Below, in pieces: positions 1 through 8,261 of a stretch of DNA of 64,000 nt. The stretch is from positions 186,731 to 250,730 of the forward strand of contig NZ_AWNK01000001.1 of NCBI RefSeq assembly GCF_000469585.1. Direction: 5' to 3'. The position numbers were made by a program, and so were the translations under genes. The notes under the pieces are model-generated. The model had not been told where the DNA came from, did no database searches, and was given only the letters and a program-made list of their open reading frames with translations. This stretch comes from Chrysiogenes arsenatis DSM 11915. Lineage in GTDB: Bacteria; Chrysiogenota; Chrysiogenetes; Chrysiogenales; Chrysiogenaceae. Position 1 is the stretch's first letter. The number at the start of each line of letters is the position of its first letter.

Positions 1-1
1 T

Positions 2-1069
2 CCCGTACACGCAGGGGTCATTGAACCGGGGCATTTCCGCTTCCAGTGTTATGGGGAGGAAGTACTGCACCTTGAAATTTCACTTGGCTACCAACACCGC
101 GATGCCGAACGATTGATTGAAAGGAACGGGGTATCAACCCTGAGTTTGTGGCAAGCGCAAACGCTGGCAGGAGATACCACCATTGGCCACGGTACCGCAT
201 GGTGCGCGCTGGTAGAGGCGTTAAGTCATGCTGAAATTTCGCCGCGTGCCGCAACGATCCGTGCTATCGCGCTTGAATTCGAACGGCTTGCCAACCATGT
301 TGGCGATATCGGCGCGTTGGCAGGCGACGTGGGATTCCTCCCAGTGGCATCATTCAATGGACGTCTGCGTGGCGATTACCTGAACCTCACAGCGGCACTC
401 TGCGGGAACCGCTTTGGTCGCGGACTATTGCGGCCTGGTGGGGTACAGCACGACATTTCTGACGGGTTGGCAGGAACGATATTGGCAACACTATCGACTG
501 TCGGGCGCGACACACACGGGTCGCTCGACCTCTTTTTTGAAACACCATCGGTATTGGGACGATTAGAGCGGGTTGGCGTTGTCAGCGAGCACGCAGCTCG
601 CGAACTCGGGTTAGTGGGAATGGCGGCGCGGGCAAGTGGCATTCGTGGCGATGCACGCAGTGACTTTCCTCTCTATGAGTCAATGCGACTACAAGCAGGT
701 GAAGCGGCTACAGCGAGCGGTGGCGACGTGTTTGCGCGCGCTAGCATTCGGCAGCAAGAAATCACCACCAGCCTGAAACGCATCGAGGGTGCCTTACAGA
801 AACTCCCCGGTGGCGCGCTTTGCGTGGCAGATGCGCCGCTCATATTGCAACCCGAACAGATTGCCTGCACCTTGGTTGAAGGGTGGCGCGGAGTCGTCGT
901 GCATGTCGGACTGACGGATGAACATGGCAAGTGGGCTCGGTATAAAGTGGTCGATCCGTCATTTCACAATTGGAGCGGACTGGCAATGGCACTACGCAAC
1001 GAAGAAATTTCTGATTTTCCACTGTGCAATAAGAGTTTTAACTTGTCGTACTGTGGGCACGATTTATAG
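2..1069 (+). CDS. Hydrogenase/NuoD-like large subunit lacking Ni ligands (5' partial)
   Basis: The reading frame is open from base 2 to a TAG at 1067-1069, so the gene is cut by the window edge; the first in-window alternative start (TTG, 113) is not the true one. The opening residues PVHAGVIEPGHFRF and LGYQHRDAE are typical of the large subunit of group 4 membrane hydrogenases and NuoD. In NiFe enzymes a CGIC motif follows about 20 residues later; here the aligned residues are AGDT (167-178). The C-terminus, DFPLCNKSFNLSYCGHDL, lacks the usual terminal DPCxxC. The protein therefore probably cannot bind the NiFe centre and is more likely a HyfG/NuoD-like structural or quinone-site subunit. 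It lies 14 bp upstream of its partner small subunit. Confidence 0.85.
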   Translation, partial: PVHAGVIEPGHFRFQCYGEEVLHLEISLGYQHRDAERLIERNGVSTLSLWQAQTLAGDTTIGHGTAWCALVEALSHAEISPRAATIRAIALEFERLANHVGDIGALAGDVGFLPVASFNGRLRGDYLNLTAALCGNRFGRGLLRPGGVQHDISDGLAGTILATLSTVGRDTHGSLDLFFETPSVLGRLERVGVVSEHAARELGLVGMAARASGIRGDARSDFPLYESMRLQAGEAATASGGDVFARASIRQQEITTSLKRIEGALQKLPGGALCVADAPLILQPEQIACTLVEGWRGVVVHVGLTDEHGKWARYKVVDPSFHNWSGLAMALRNEEISDFPLCNKSFNLSYCGHDL

Positions 1070-1083
1070 GGAAAGGTGACTGT

Positions 1084-1908
1084 ATGCTTCACACGCTCCA
1101 CGAACGCTGGCGTCAGGGCTATCGCACTGCCCCGTGGCCGCAACAACAACCAACATTGCCCGAACGGTATAGCGGCGCGCCGTTGTTCGATCAAACACGT
1201 TGCACTGTCGGGTGCGTTGTCTGCCGTAACGCCTGCCCGACGGCAGCGATTACGACAACACCACACTGGCAACTCGATATGGGGCGGTGCGTTTTCTGCA
1301 ACGAATGCGCGCAGGCGTGCCCATCTGGAGCGCTACAAATGAGCCGCGAACATCGTCTCGCAGCACGACAGCGCGAGGGGCTTATCGTCACTGCGACGAA
1401 CCATTTCCGTCCGTTGCTGCCGGAAGCGGCCTTGCCAGGGGCGATTCGCCGTATCCTTGGTCGCTCCTTAAAGCTGCGGCAAGTGTCCGCTGGTGGGTGC
1501 AATGCCTGCGAAGCAGATGTCAACGTACTGGGAACACTTGTTTTTGATATGGGACGGTTTGGGGTGCAGTTTGTCGCCTCGCCACGCCATGCCGACGGGC
1601 TACTGATAACCGGTCCGGTAAGTGAAAACATGCGTCACGCGTTGCTAGAAACCTACGTCGCCACACCAGACCCGAAAATCGTGATAGCCGTTGGCGCCTG
1701 CGCCATTTCCGGCTGCCCGTATCACGATTCACCAGAAACACACAACGGTGTTGGCGATCTCGTACCAGTCGACCTCTATATTCCCGGTTGCCCACCACAT
1801 CCATACACAACTTTAGATGGGATTCTGCGTTTGCTGGGAAGGCTCACAGAGCCTGCCGAAATACTCGGCGAAAGGCGACAAACGCGCACCCACTCACCAG
1901 CGCAATGA
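1084..1908 (+). CDS. Fused 2x[4Fe-4S] ferredoxin and NuoB/HycG-type small subunit
   Basis: A 274-residue electron-transfer subunit of a group-4-hydrogenase/complex-I-like complex. The N-terminal third has two ferredoxin motifs, CTVGCVVCRNACP (from about residue 40) and CVFCNECAQACP (about 69), as in HycF/NuoI. The rest is a NuoB-like domain with the cluster ligands GGCNACE (about 138), AVGACAISGCPY and IPGCPPHPYTTLDG. Fusion of these two subunits in one chain is unusual but in frame throughout. All cluster cysteines seem present, unlike the decayed nickel site of the neighbour. The ATG at 1084 has an AAAGGTG ribosome site. Its last 65 bp overlap the end of the convergent MFS gene. Confidence 0.88.
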   Translation: MLHTLHERWRQGYRTAPWPQQQPTLPERYSGAPLFDQTRCTVGCVVCRNACPTAAITTTPHWQLDMGRCVFCNECAQACPSGALQMSREHRLAARQREGLIVTATNHFRPLLPEAALPGAIRRILGRSLKLRQVSAGGCNACEADVNVLGTLVFDMGRFGVQFVASPRHADGLLITGPVSENMRHALLETYVATPDPKIVIAVGACAISGCPYHDSPETHNGVGDLVPVDLYIPGCPPHPYTTLDGILRLLGRLTEPAEILGERRQTRTHSPAQ

Positions 1909-3190
1909 CGCCGAAAAGGACAGTGTAGGCATCAACCGGAATGCTCGGAAGTGGTATCGAAAGTACCCGCCCCGCCGCAGCCGTTCCCAGTGCACCTGAA
2001 AGGAAAAAAGTCAGGTTAAACAGTCCCATCCCAACACCCGTATTTACCCGTTCCAATGTCTCAGAAATGGTATTGGCAAGTGATGAATGGATAATGGAGA
2101 AGCCACCATTGCCGCATACTAAACAAAGTGCCGTCACCCATGGATCAAAACGGTGCAATACCATCAGCGCGATGAGTCCACTTCCCAAAATGACAATTCC
2201 GCCCAGTACAATGCGATACGGTGTCAGTCTGGCGGAAAATTTTCCGGCAAAATATCCGGCGAGCGCGCCACTCATCGCTCCAGGAAACGTGACAAGGCCG
2301 ATCGCCATTGTATCCAGCGCATGGACATCACGCAGCATGATGGGCACGGCAAACATCATGGCAAACGCGGGGGCGATAGCGAGAATCACAATGATGAGTC
2401 CACTGCGATAGCGACGCAGACCAAACAGCGCTGGTGGCAAGAACGGGGCGCTGACACGGCGGATATGCCAGGCAAATAGTGCTGCGGCGATAACAGCGCC
2501 CAGCAATAAATCCCAACGCCCCTTGGTGACGGCAAATAACAGTGCCGTAATAGCGACCGCAAAAGCGGTCGCGCCAAAGAAATCAAACGGGCGGGGGTGT
2601 TTTATTTCGTCCGGGAGAAAGCGGCGAAATGCTGGGATGACAATGAGTGTTGCCAGTGGCAGAAAAAAGAGCGCTTTCCAGCCGAAGTTACCCGCCAGAA
2701 AACCTCCAACCAATGGCGCGATGCCTGCCGCAAAGGCAACGGTTGACGCAAACATTCCCAATACCGTCCCTTTTAAGTGGGCTGGGGCATAGAGCGTGGC
2801 TAGCATCATCCCCAGCGCGGGGATGCCAGAAGCGCCACTTGCCTGAATTAAGCGCCCGATCATCAACCAAGCAAACGAATCGCCCACATATCCAACCACT
2901 GAACCGAGGCTAAAAAGACCAAGGCCAACACTGATCAGATCGCGGATGGCAAAACGCTCTGCCAGCTTGGCGTACAGCACCGAGCCAAGAGCGAACATGA
3001 CCACGTAGGCGCTGACAACCCAACTCACGGTTGAAGGGGAGAGGGAAAACGTAGCAGCAATATCGGGTATAGCGACATTGAACATGACGCCGTTGAGTAC
3101 AGAAAAAAGGATAGCAAAGGCGAGAATAGGCATAATGCGAGTTTGTAAGAGTTTGGCATCTAGTGGTTGGGGAGTGTTGGTCGGTGACAT
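1844..3190 (-). CDS. MFS transporter, multidrug exporter-like
   Basis: A 448-residue protein made almost entirely of hydrophobic segments, about 12-14 helices. It has the major facilitator pattern: VSWVVSAYVVMFALGSVLYA followed by a cytoplasmic loop AERFAIRD, and IGRLIQASGASGIPALGM, which resembles motif C-type helices of DHA2 drug exporters. It probably exports a small molecule in exchange for protons; the substrate cannot be told. An AGGA ribosome site precedes the ATG at 3190. It is convergent with, and overlaps by 65 bp, the ferredoxin/NuoB-like gene. Its helices 13-14 are less certain because only hydrophobicity supports them. Confidence 0.85.
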   Translation of the reverse strand: MSPTNTPQPLDAKLLQTRIMPILAFAILFSVLNGVMFNVAIPDIAATFSLSPSTVSWVVSAYVVMFALGSVLYAKLAERFAIRDLISVGLGLFSLGSVVGYVGDSFAWLMIGRLIQASGASGIPALGMMLATLYAPAHLKGTVLGMFASTVAFAAGIAPLVGGFLAGNFGWKALFFLPLATLIVIPAFRRFLPDEIKHPRPFDFFGATAFAVAITALLFAVTKGRWDLLLGAVIAAALFAWHIRRVSAPFLPPALFGLRRYRSGLIIVILAIAPAFAMMFAVPIMLRDVHALDTMAIGLVTFPGAMSGALAGYFAGKFSARLTPYRIVLGGIVILGSGLIALMVLHRFDPWVTALCLVCGNGGFSIIHSSLANTISETLERVNTGVGMGLFNLTFFLSGALGTAAAGRVLSIPLPSIPVDAYTVLFGVIALVSGCAFVAFRRVFRQAL

Positions 3191-3223
3191 GCGATATTCC
3201 TGCGTCAGAGTTCGGAGAAGAAT

Positions 3224-3250
3224 AAAAAAACCGAGAGCGGAAACTCTCGG
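3224..3250 (-). terminator. Rho-independent terminator of tRNA-Leu
   Basis: The inverted repeat CCGAGAG / CTCTCGG (3231-3250) is followed on the minus strand by a run of T (3224-3230). It lies 18 bp past the tRNA 3' end and so probably ends the tRNA transcript before the MFS gene. Confidence 0.85.
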
Positions 3251-3267
3251 TTAATTAAGGTTTAAAG

Positions 3268-3353
3268 TGGTGCAGGAGGCGGGACTTGAACCCGCATGAC
3301 CGTTGGACACTACCCCCTCAAGATAGCGCGTCTACCAATTCCGCCACTCCTGC
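3268..3353 (-). tRNA. tRNA-Leu, anticodon GAG
   Basis: On the minus strand the acceptor stem GCAGGAG pairs with CTCCTGC, the anticodon stem CTATC/GGTAG encloses loop TTGAGGG (anticodon GAG), and the T arm is GCGGG-TTCAAGT-CCCGC. The long variable arm (about 14 nt) marks a class II tRNA, and GAG makes it leucine. The 3' CCA is encoded (3268-3270). Confidence 0.95.
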
Positions 3354-3408
3354 GACGAGGCAGGAGATTACAGAAAAACAGCGGACTCGTCAAGCGATTT
3401 TTCCTCGT

Positions 3409-4143
3409 TTATGAGGAAAGTCCAAGGAGGCCGCTCAAGCGGTTCATAGTGATTTCTTGGTGCGCTTTTTGGGCATACATTCCGGCTTCCATGAGCATCT
3501 GCGAAGTCGTTAATTTGGTAATCTCACGTGCCAAATCTACACCGCGCAGGCTTTGTTCTGCGGCCGATTGAGCAATAGCGCTTTGCGCAAGGTTATTGAT
3601 GTTCGCCTCTTCGCGATTGACTTGAGCACCAATAGTCGCGCGGGATGAATTCACGGTTGAAAGCGCTTGGTCGATAACGGCAAGAGAGTTTTCTGCTCCA
3701 AGGTTTAAACCGTTAACACCCAGAGAAGCACTGTCAAAACCACCAAGTATTTTATGGCCGTTAAATTCGACCATCTTGGCAATATCGTTAATGCCTTCTG
3801 CCATTTGTTGTGCTTCATAGGCGATGATTTGCCGATCATCATCGGTCAATGTCCCGTTCTTATACTGCACCGCCAATTCACGCATCCGTTGCAAGGAATC
3901 TCCAACACTGCTCAGCCCGCCATCTTTGGTTTGATTCATACTAATGGCATCTTGCGCATTGCGCAGAAGATTAAAATTTTCGGTTACTTTGGCCGCAAAT
4001 CTCTCCCCAATAACCACGTTCACCGGGCTGTCGGTGGTAAGGGCTTTGCCTGACGAAATGCGCTTGGCCGAATCAACAACGTTTTGATACGACTGCTGGT
4101 AATTGCGCTCAAAAGCTCCTGATATATGTTTGCTGGTGATCAT
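3409..4143 (-). CDS. Short flagellin, D0/D1 domains only
   Basis: A 244-residue flagellin, the filament subunit exported through the flagellar type III apparatus. The N-terminal coiled region contains AKRISSGKAL and LLRNAQDAISM; the C-terminal helix contains NRLSGLLGLSS. The middle is short, so the surface domains D2/D3 are absent, as in other compact flagellins. A strong ribosome site, AAGGAGGTG, precedes the ATG at 4143. The start MITSKHISGAFERN is divergent from the usual MxINxN opening, so a hook-junction protein is a lesser alternative, but overall it reads as flagellin. No flagellar genes flank it. Confidence 0.9.
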   Translation of the reverse strand: MITSKHISGAFERNYQQSYQNVVDSAKRISSGKALTTDSPVNVVIGERFAAKVTENFNLLRNAQDAISMNQTKDGGLSSVGDSLQRMRELAVQYKNGTLTDDDRQIIAYEAQQMAEGINDIAKMVEFNGHKILGGFDSASLGVNGLNLGAENSLAVIDQALSTVNSSRATIGAQVNREEANINNLAQSAIAQSAAEQSLRGVDLAREITKLTTSQMLMEAGMYAQKAHQEITMNRLSGLLGLSS

Positions 4144-4187
4144 GGGACACCTCCTTGTGAAATGCGTGCGCCCGAGAGAATCATAGG

Positions 4188-4218
4188 GAGAGTATAGTAC
4201 TCTCTGTCAAAAAGTCAA
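4188..4218 (-). promoter_or_regulatory. Flagellin promoter with palindrome over the -10 box
   Basis: On the minus strand TTGACT (4218-4213), a 16-bp spacer and TATACT (4196-4191) form a good sigma-70 promoter. A perfect inverted repeat, GAGAGTA-CTA-TACTCTC (4188-4204), covers the -10 box, which looks like an operator or a 5' hairpin. No convincing sigma-28 site was seen. Confidence 0.6.
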
Positions 4219-4255
4219 AGGCTTGCCTCTTCTCATGCCAAGAAGAAAAGGTCAG

Positions 4256-5278
4256 TTACACCTGATAATACTCCCGATACCAGCGCACAAAGCGAGCAAC
4301 CCCTTCTTGCACTGGGGTGCTTGGCTTATAGGCGATTTGTTTTTCCAGCTCACTCACGTCGGCAAAGGTGTCAGGTACATCGCCAGCCTGCAGTGGCAGG
4401 AGTTCTTTGATCGCTTTTTTATTGAGCGCTTTTTCGATTGCGTCAATATATTCACTAAGTTTTACTGGGTTGTTATTGCCGATGTTAAAGATGCGATAGG
4501 GCGCGTTGCTGGTCGCAGGGTCTGGGGTGTCGCTGTTCCATGCAAGATTCGGTGCAGCGATTTGGTCGCTGGCGCGGATAACCCCTTCGACAATATCGCT
4601 GACGTAGGTGAAGTCACGGGTATGGTTACCATGATTGAAGACTTGGATCGGTTCACCTGCAAGTATGTTTTTAGTAAAAAGAAAGAGCGCCATATCGGGT
4701 CGTCCCCAAGGGCCGTAAACAGTAAAAAAGCGGAGTCCGGTGGTGGGAAGTTTATAGAGGTGGCTGTAGCTGTGTGCCATCAGTTCGTTGGCACGTTTGG
4801 TAGCGGCATAAAATTGGAGCGGGTGGTCGACTCCATTGTGTTCACTGAAGGGCATTCGGGTATTCGCGCCATACACGCTGCTGGTGCTGGCGTAGGTGAG
4901 GTGTGGTGTTTCGGCATGACGGCAGGCTTCCAGGATATTCGTGGTCGCGACGATATTGCTTTCGACGTAGGCGTGGGGATTGACCAGCGAGTAGCGAACT
5001 CCGGCTTGCGCGGCCAGATGGATGACGCGGTCGAAACGGTGGTCAGCGAAACACTGTTCCACAGCTTTCAGGTTGGCAAGGTTGTCACGTATAAAAAGAA
5101 AGGTATTGCCAGTGCGGGTGGCAGTTTCGGCAAGAATTTTAAGACGTGTTTCTTTGAGAGCAGTGTCGTAGTAATCGTTAACGCTATCAAAGCCGACAAC
5201 GCTGTCGCCCCGTTCAAGGAGTGTTTTCGCGGTATGAAAGCCGATGAATCCGGCGCAGCCGGTTACAAGAATGAGCAT
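4256..5278 (-). CDS. NAD-dependent epimerase, UDP-glucuronate 4-epimerase type
   Basis: A 340-residue short-chain dehydrogenase-type sugar nucleotide epimerase. The dinucleotide-binding motif is TGCAGFIG near residue 6; the catalytic set is STSSVYG and YAATK; the segments [15 protein letters not shown] and [11 protein letters not shown] are characteristic of UDP-GlcA 4-epimerases (CapI/WbpP-like). It would make UDP-galacturonate for surface polysaccharide. It sits 24 bp after the histidine kinase gene and may be read from the same transcript, though there is no functional link beyond position. UDP-GlcNAc 4-epimerase is the main alternative. Confidence 0.88.
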   Translation of the reverse strand: MLILVTGCAGFIGFHTAKTLLERGDSVVGFDSVNDYYDTALKETRLKILAETATRTGNTFLFIRDNLANLKAVEQCFADHRFDRVIHLAAQAGVRYSLVNPHAYVESNIVATTNILEACRHAETPHLTYASTSSVYGANTRMPFSEHNGVDHPLQFYAATKRANELMAHSYSHLYKLPTTGLRFFTVYGPWGRPDMALFLFTKNILAGEPIQVFNHGNHTRDFTYVSDIVEGVIRASDQIAAPNLAWNSDTPDPATSNAPYRIFNIGNNNPVKLSEYIDAIEKALNKKAIKELLPLQAGDVPDTFADVSELEKQIAYKPSTPVQEGVARFVRWYREYYQV

Positions 5279-5302
5279 GAATTTCCCCTGTATTTTCCAT
5301 AT

Positions 5303-6871
5303 TTATGCGTTACGAGCGGGTAGCGAGAGGCAGAATTTTGCTCCACGTCCGCTGTTCGCCCCTTCGATGTTGCCGTGCATTTTTCCCATAATCATGCGAG
5401 CAAGCGAGAGTCCTATCCCAGTGCCGCCTTCGCCTTTCGTAGAGGTGAAAGGCTCAAAGAGTTTATCGGGCAGGAGTTCTTCGGCTATGCCGCCGGCGGT
5501 GTCTTGAAAACAGACTTGCGCGACTTTTTCGGAATGTTGATTAAACGTGATAACGATGCGGCGATAGGCTATTTTTCGTTCAATAAAAGCATCACGGGCA
5601 TTATTAAGAAGATTCAGAACGACTTGTTTGAATTCATTGCGATAGCCAATGGCGGGCAAGGGCGGCGTGAGGGTCACTTCGATATCGACTTGAATATTAT
5701 CAAGAACGAATTGTTTCGAAAGCATGCTCAACACTTCGCGAACTGCCATTTCCATATCAAAATTCTGTGGTTCTAACGATGGCTTGTAGAAATTCCGGAA
5801 GTCTTCGATGGTTTGCGACATAAAACGGACTTGTTCGGCGACAGTTTCTGATATGCCAGTGAGTTCTTCCGGCTCGATTTCGCCATAGGCGTACATTTCA
5901 GGCAAGTCAGCAACGAGGAGGTTAATGATATTGAGTGGCTGGCGCCATTGATGGGCGATAGCACCAATCATAGTGCCTAATTCTGCCATTTTCGATTGCT
6001 GTATCAACATTTGCTGGCTGAGTTTTCGTTCGTGCTCCATACGTTTTTTTTCGGTTACATCGCGCACGACAGCAAATGCAGGAGCGCCCGGAAGGCGCGG
6101 CTGGCAATAACAGGTGTATTCCGCTAGAAACTTGGAGCCATCAGCGCGGGTGAGTTCCATTTCGGCATCGCGCGGCACCGCGCGTGCGGTGCAGGAGGCT
6201 CGATTATTGCCAGTACTTTGTGAACACAGGCCGAGGTCGGCTGGGGTAAGCTGCATCATTTCTTCTGGTGTGTAACCAAACATCTGGCAGGCACTTTGAT
6301 TCATTTCGGTGATAAAGGTCGAGTTACCTTGGGCGTCAAAGCGGTGGATAATGATTGCATCGGGAACGGCATCGAACAGGTTTTTATAGGTTGCGCTGGC
6401 AAGGTTGCGTTCACGTATTTCTTGTTCTACTTGTTTGGCGAGCGTTGCGTTGAAGTCGACAAGTTTTTTTTCGAGTTGCGCCCGCGTTTTGGCGTAGTAA
6501 ATAGCCCGGATAAGCGAGTCGTTTGAAAAAGTCCCCTTGACAAGATAGTCTTGCGCGCCAACTTCGAGTGCTTCAAGCGCAAAGGATTCGTTGTCGTTTC
6601 CAGTGAGGACGATGATAGGAATCATCGTCGCAAGCGACAGGGCTCTGAGATGTTGCACGGTGGGTAACCCGAACGAGTCAGGTAACGATAGGTCGAGCAA
6701 TATTACGTCGGGACGATGATGCGCCAGCACGGCTTCGGCTTCCGCGAGTGAGGTGACCCACTCAATGTCAAAATGCCCTACGGGGGAGTTCTTGAGAGCT
6801 TGCCGAATCAGTCCCGCGTCGCCAGGTTCATCTTCAACGAGCAGTACGCGAACCGTAAAGTTAGCATTCAT
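5303..6871 (-). CDS. Hybrid sensor kinase: REC-PAS-HisKA-HATPase
   Basis: A 522-residue soluble kinase. A receiver domain comes first (phospho-acceptor Asp in VILLDLSLPDS), then a coiled linker, a PAS domain (YKNLFDAVPDAIIIHRFD), the H box AIAHQWRQPLNIINLL, the N box NLLNNARDAF and the G boxes DTAGGI and GGTGIGLSLA. With an N-terminal receiver it can both take and pass phosphate. The ATG at 6871 was chosen because it overlaps the stop of the previous gene as ATGA; an upstream in-frame start at 6907 would overlap more and lacks support. It is the last gene of a four-gene coupled operon. Confidence 0.9.
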   Translation of the reverse strand: MNANFTVRVLLVEDEPGDAGLIRQALKNSPVGHFDIEWVTSLAEAEAVLAHHRPDVILLDLSLPDSFGLPTVQHLRALSLATMIPIIVLTGNDNESFALEALEVGAQDYLVKGTFSNDSLIRAIYYAKTRAQLEKKLVDFNATLAKQVEQEIRERNLASATYKNLFDAVPDAIIIHRFDAQGNSTFITEMNQSACQMFGYTPEEMMQLTPADLGLCSQSTGNNRASCTARAVPRDAEMELTRADGSKFLAEYTCYCQPRLPGAPAFAVVRDVTEKKRMEHERKLSQQMLIQQSKMAELGTMIGAIAHQWRQPLNIINLLVADLPEMYAYGEIEPEELTGISETVAEQVRFMSQTIEDFRNFYKPSLEPQNFDMEMAVREVLSMLSKQFVLDNIQVDIEVTLTPPLPAIGYRNEFKQVVLNLLNNARDAFIERKIAYRRIVITFNQHSEKVAQVCFQDTAGGIAEELLPDKLFEPFTSTKGEGGTGIGLSLARMIMGKMHGNIEGANSGRGAKFCLSLPARNA

Positions 6872-7320
6872 GTGTTGTTCTCTGGGAGTTTTACTAAGGT
6901 AAACCAATACCCTTCGAGTTGCCGAATGGCGATGGCAAATTGTTCAAAGTCAACGGGTTTTGTAATGTATCCCGCTGCGCCGAGTTTATAGGATGCAATA
7001 ACATCGCGTTCGACGTCGGACGTGGTAAGCATGACGACAGGAATGCCGCAAAAATCTTCGTCTTTTTTAAGAGCGGCTAAAAGTTCGCGCCCATCCATGC
7101 GTGGCATATTCAGGTCAAGGAGGATTAAGTCGGGGCGTGGCACACGAGAAAACGTTTCCCCTTGTCGGCGCAAAAATTCAAGTGCTTCCACACCATCCGA
7201 TACATGGTGAACTTCAGTTAAAACCCGGTTCTCCTGTAATGCCATTTTTACGAGGTGAGCATCGGCGGGTTCGTCTTCAACGAGCAGAATTACAAACGGT
7301 TTTACTTGAGCATGATTCAT
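6868..7320 (-). CDS. CheY-like single-domain response regulator (Rcp1 type)
   Basis: A 150-residue stand-alone receiver. The acidic pocket is VEDEPADA, the phosphorylated Asp is in LILLDLNMPRMDG, and the conserved Thr and Lys are in VMLTTSD and YITKPVD. The long loop between beta3 and the phosphosite (FLRRQGETFSRVPRPDL) is typical of Rcp1-type regulators that serve phytochrome-like or PAS kinases. There is no output domain, so it probably relays phosphate between the kinases encoded on each side. It shares ATGA overlaps with both neighbours. Confidence 0.93.
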   Translation of the reverse strand: MNHAQVKPFVILLVEDEPADAHLVKMALQENRVLTEVHHVSDGVEALEFLRRQGETFSRVPRPDLILLDLNMPRMDGRELLAALKKDEDFCGIPVVMLTTSDVERDVIASYKLGAAGYITKPVDFEQFAIAIRQLEGYWFTLVKLPENNT

Positions 7321-8261
7321 TTTGGTTTCCTATTGGGTAATTCAAGGTACACAGTTATTCCATGCGCATGCTGAGAATCCAGCCATATGCGTCCACCACA
7401 ACTCTCGACAATTCGCCGTACAATGGCTAATCCAACTCCCGTTCCTTCACGGTCAGCATGTTGAAGTTTTTCGAACACGCGCAGCACTCGCTGGTGATAC
7501 TCTTGCGGGATGCCTCGTCCGTTGTCGCTTACTTCTATTCGCAATGCAGTCTTTTCTTGATAGCTTCGGATAGAAATAATTGGCGGAATGTTTTCGCGCT
7601 GATACCGTACTGCATTATCGATTAAAATAGAAAATATATCTTTGGCGCGCCCGGCGTCAAGAAACAGGGGTATTGTACTGTGGCACGTAATGGTTGCGTT
7701 GCATGCTGATAGCAGGTGGCTTTTTTCGTGCTGGATTTTGTTCACTAACTGGCAAAGGTCGAGCGGTTGTATTTCGCCCCGTGGTTCACTGGCGGCGAGG
7801 TAGAGCTGTATGTCGCGCACGATAGCGCGCAGTTGTTCCGCCCCTTCTTCAATATAGGTGATGGTCAGGGTCGTTTCGTCGTCTAATGTTGTGCCGTGCA
7901 TGTGTTGGCGAAGTCGTTTGGTATAGGCGGCGATGCGACGGGTCGGTTCCTGAAGGTGGTGGGCGGAGATTTCGGCAAATCGTTGCAGTTCAGCATTCGC
8001 ACGGTTCAGTTGTAGAATGAGGGTTTCGCGCTCATTGATGATTTGTTCGGTCGAAAGTCGTTTGCTGGCTCGCCACCAGCTAAACCACAAAACAAGAATG
8101 CCGACGACCCAGAGTGAACCATATCCGAGAAGGTTGGTGTCGAGCTGCCGTTTGAGTACCATAATAATAACTAAGCTGCTCCATACTGCTGCGAGCAGAG
8201 TAAAAAAAATGGACATCCACCGTTCTAGGTGTTGCAAACGGGCAAGCGAGTTACTGCTCAT
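7317..8261 (-). CDS. Membrane histidine kinase with atypical H box
   Basis: A 314-residue kinase with two N-terminal membrane segments (about residues 16-35 and 42-63) and almost no periplasmic loop, so it probably senses through the membrane or by its partners. The H box region reads AEISAHHLQEPTRRIAAY, a form seen in phytochrome-like kinases (HHLQEP in place of HELRTP). The N box ILIDNAVRYQ and the G boxes SDNGRGIP and GTGVGLAIV are intact. It overlaps its upstream and downstream genes by 4 bp each, consistent with one translational unit. Confidence 0.9.
   Translation of the reverse strand: MSSNSLARLQHLERWMSIFFTLLAAVWSSLVIIMVLKRQLDTNLLGYGSLWVVGILVLWFSWWRASKRLSTEQIINERETLILQLNRANAELQRFAEISAHHLQEPTRRIAAYTKRLRQHMHGTTLDDETTLTITYIEEGAEQLRAIVRDIQLYLAASEPRGEIQPLDLCQLVNKIQHEKSHLLSACNATITCHSTIPLFLDAGRAKDIFSILIDNAVRYQRENIPPIISIRSYQEKTALRIEVSDNGRGIPQEYHQRVLRVFEKLQHADREGTGVGLAIVRRIVESCGGRIWLDSQHAHGITVYLELPNRKPK

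Noticed and set aside
3409-4143. Hook-associated protein FlgL instead of flagellin
   Set aside because: The N- and C-terminal helices and total length fit flagellin; FlgL is usually next to FlgK, which is absent.
4223-5323. Long plus-strand frame of 366 codons opposite the epimerase
   Set aside because: The minus-strand epimerase is unmistakable across the same span; the antisense frame has no family-like motifs and no ribosome site.
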